Assembly: GCA_016710435.1 (NCBI GenBank)
Contig: JADJVV010000004.1
Coordinates: 1-15,918, forward strand
From: Hyphomicrobiales bacterium
GTDB taxonomy: Bacteria; Pseudomonadota; Alphaproteobacteria; Rhizobiales; Aestuariivirgaceae
Reading direction: 5' to 3'
DNA: 15,918 nt
The translations under genes and the position numbers were made by a program. Each line of letters begins with the position of its first letter. Position 1 is the stretch's first letter. Below are positions 13,804-15,918 of the stretch, piece after piece. The notes under the pieces were generated by a model. The model saw only the letters and a program-made list of their open reading frames with translations. It searched no databases and was not told the DNA's origin.

Positions 13804-15918
13804 TCACTGCGCCGTGACGTCGGCAAACTCGGCGCCCAGGCGGCGCCCAAGCAGGATCTGTTCCCTGCGGTTCAGCGGCATGCCGGCCAGCATGATGGCG
13901 CGCCGCGTCGCTGCCGGGTTCGACAGGATCGGCATCATGGGGTTCTGGGCGTTCCACTTGGCGCGCAGGTCGAGGATGCGCGCTACCTGTTCGGCGTCGT
14001 CGGCGCGGTACGCCTTGACCAGCCTGGCCTCCAGATCCTGGCTGACCTGCGTGTGGAACGCCTTGGTCTGGATGATGATGCTTTCCATGTCGTTCGCCTT
14101 GGTCACCGCCGCCGACGACAGCCCGGTCAGTTGTAGGATGCCGTCGACAGTTGAGACATCAACTACTTTCCGCCCCTGGAGTCAGATGCGTATCCGGGAA
14201 CTAAGCTGCTCGGCGCCCTTGACTAGGTTACGGGCGGCGATCGGGCCGCCGGCTCGCAGGGCGTCCGCCGCCCGCCGCCAGTCGCCGCCCGCCGCCGCGC
14301 TGACGAGCGGGCCGGCGTTGCTCAGCGCGTCGTGCAGCATCGAGAACGGCGCGCCGGCGATCTCGGCGAGCACGCGCCCCTTGTCGGCGTCGGCGGCGCC
14401 GATGCGCGTGCCGGGATGAAGCCAGACGATACGCGAGTGGCCACGCCGATGCCGGTGATCTCGTTCACGACGCCGCGCATGACGGCGTCAGACAGGTCGG
14501 CGGCGCCGATGGCGTCAGATGCCGACTTGATGGCGTTGCGCATGGCGCGGCGGCTGTTGAATGGCGAGTTGAACAGTTGCTGCGAGATCACGTCGACGAG
14601 GTTCAGGATCTCCTCGGCGAACGGCAGGCCCTGCACGCCAGCCATCGCCGTCAGCCCGAGCAGCATGTACACGGCGCTCTTCGGGCTCACCTTATACATC
14701 AGCGCCGCGGCTTCGATGATGAACAGCGGGAACGACTTGAACTGGAACATCAGGGCGCCGAGCGGGTTGTTCATTATGCCGGGGCGGTTATTGACGTTGT
14801 AGTTATTCTGCGTCTGATCCACCGCCTCGCTGGCGAAGCGGAACAGTTCCTGCCCCGAGAGTTTCTTGAAGGTGCCGTCCGCCTGCCTGACGCCGCCGCC
14901 CGTCGTGGCGATCCTGTAGGCCGCCATGAACGACGCCAGTCGGTTGGTCTGCTCGGCGACTCGGAACGGCGCCATCCAGACCTCGGCGACGCGCTGCACG
15001 TTGCGGCTCCTGGAGTGCAGGAGCCCTGCGAGATGCCGAGCATCATGTGGATCTCGGTGTCGAAATATGATCTGCGCGCCGCGACGATGGCGGCGCGCAT
15101 CTCCTTCCGCCGATGCCGGCGGCGTCCAGCCGGGCCGCCGTCTCTGGGTCGGGGTTCTTCATCTTGTCCATGTCGCGCAAGACGTTTGTAGTGCTGCCAC
15201 GAGTCCTTCCACGTCTTCAGCGACGTCATGGTGGCGTTCAGGTAGTCGGTGTGCGTCGACAGGTAGGGCGTCCAGCACCATGGGGGATCGACAGCGTGTT
15301 CACGGGTGGCGGCGCCGGAGATGGAGCCGCCGATGAAGTACATGACGCCGGCCGTGCATCTTGGTAGCCCACTTTCGCTCTGCCGTCCGGTACCAGTGTG
15401 GTATCCGCCATGGCGTTGGCGCGGTCGCGGTAGAACCCCGACATGGGGCCGTCCTGCTCCTACAGGTTGTGCGGCACGCCGTCCCTTTGTCACGCCTGCC
15501 AAACGACTCGCCGACAGTGATGACGGGCCCGCTGGTCACGGCGTCGATGTCGGCGGCTACCGCGGCGCCGGCAGGGCGGCGTCGAGTACCGGCGCGAAGC
15601 GCGCGTAGGCGATCTCACTCGTCGTGTCGACGCCGAACCCGTGGAGCACGCGCAGCTGTCGCGGGAGAACCGCCAGGGCCTGCGACGCATCATCTGCGTG
15701 CGCACCAGCGAGTCGGCGTTCGTCATGGCAACGACCAGGCGCGCGCGTTCGGCCTGCGAGATGTCGATGCCCCTGGCGGCGCAGCGTTGCCGAGGAACTA
15801 CCGGCCGAGACGCCGGTATCACGTTCGTACTTGCTGCGCCTGCCCATCTCGACCTTCAGCGCGACGCCCGAGCGTTCGATCTCCCTTGGCGTAGGCGGGG
15901 GCCGCCGTCTTCGCCTGA
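13804..15918 (-). CDS. C-terminal part of a very large phage virion protein (5' end outside window, frameshifted)
   Basis: Joined segments, N to C: EIERSGVALKVEMGRRSKYE, ARGIDISQAERARLVVAMTN, RQLRVLHGFGVDTTSEIAYA, SGFYRDRANAMADTTLVPDG, VMYFIGGSISGAATRE, DYLNATMTSLKTWKDSWQHY, EMRAAIVAARRSYFDTEIHM, RVAEVWMAPFRVAEQTNRLA, QNNYNVNNRPGIMNNPLGAL, FQFKSFPLFIIEAAALMYKV, YMLLGLTAMAGVQGLPFAEE, LVDVISQQLFNSPFNSRRAM, RGVVNEITGIGVATRVS, GRVLAEIAGAPFSMLHDALS, GPIAARNLVKGAEQLS, KVVDVSTVDGILQLTGLSSA, LEARLVKAYRADDAEQVARI and RREQILLGRRLGAEFADVTA. Helix-rich with a hydrophobic stretch near 14590-14730, it recalls the C-terminus of the giant PLxRFG or polyvalent phage proteins, thought to be internal virion proteins ejected with DNA. 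That link is tentative. At least seven frame changes are needed. It is the first visible gene of the late block. Confidence 0.65.

Noticed and set aside
13095..14419. Plus-strand open frames of 200 or more residues
   Set aside because: They lie opposite recognisable minus-strand phage proteins, are Arg/Ala/Ser-rich shadows of GC-rich DNA, and have no ribosome sites or motifs.
1..15918. Decaying prophage with true pseudogenes
   Set aside because: Frame changes are mainly one-base, several in homopolymers, and the motifs between them are intact with few in-frame stops. This fits sequencing error better than decay.

Overview
The window looks like part of a tailed double-stranded DNA phage or prophage of a Gram-negative, GC-rich host, probably a proteobacterium. 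The basis is two convergent gene blocks with overlapping starts and stops. The plus strand carries DNA metabolism genes and the minus strand carries virion and lysis genes. A nested Rz/Rz1 spanin pair implies an outer membrane. Several proteins resemble families I recall from BPP-1/BcepC6B-type podoviruses, but that link is from memory and no search was run.

Plus strand, 1-6989: (i) the 3' part of a Cys-motif phage protein with a long Ala/Pro tail; (ii) a small helix-turn-helix protein; (iii) a C5-cytosine DNA methyltransferase interrupted by an HNH endonuclease gene; (iv) a small membrane protein; (v) a primase-helicase made of an archaeo-eukaryotic primase core, a PriCT-2-like region, a Cys cluster and a DUF927-like ATPase; (vi) a short protein that looks like a truncated MmcB-type nuclease. 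A strong hairpin plus T-tract at 7022-7064 separates this block from the opposing one.

Minus strand, read from 15918 down to 7069: the C-terminal part of a very large virion protein; three small proteins including one with an FCCH-like domain; a 350-residue protein that seems to be two families joined; a LamG-like tail protein with about 13 Ala/Gly/Thr repeats; then the lysis genes (Rz with embedded Rz1, two holin candidates, a 39-residue membrane peptide, a SAR-type GH24 endolysin); and four small unassigned genes.

Sequence quality limits the annotation. Many genes need one or more single-base corrections, several of them in homopolymers, while the protein signatures stay intact. This looks like uncorrected long-read indels rather than gene decay. 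Genes with internal frame changes are given as one CDS from inferred start to inferred stop, with the changes noted.

The most interesting point is at 2888-3533. The HNH gene sits exactly between the LQGFP and YTLIP segments of the methyltransferase, in a different reading frame. After the same three corrections that restore the HNH protein, the methyltransferase frame also stays open through the whole insert. This suggests an endonuclease overprinted in an uninterrupted host gene, not an intron or intein.
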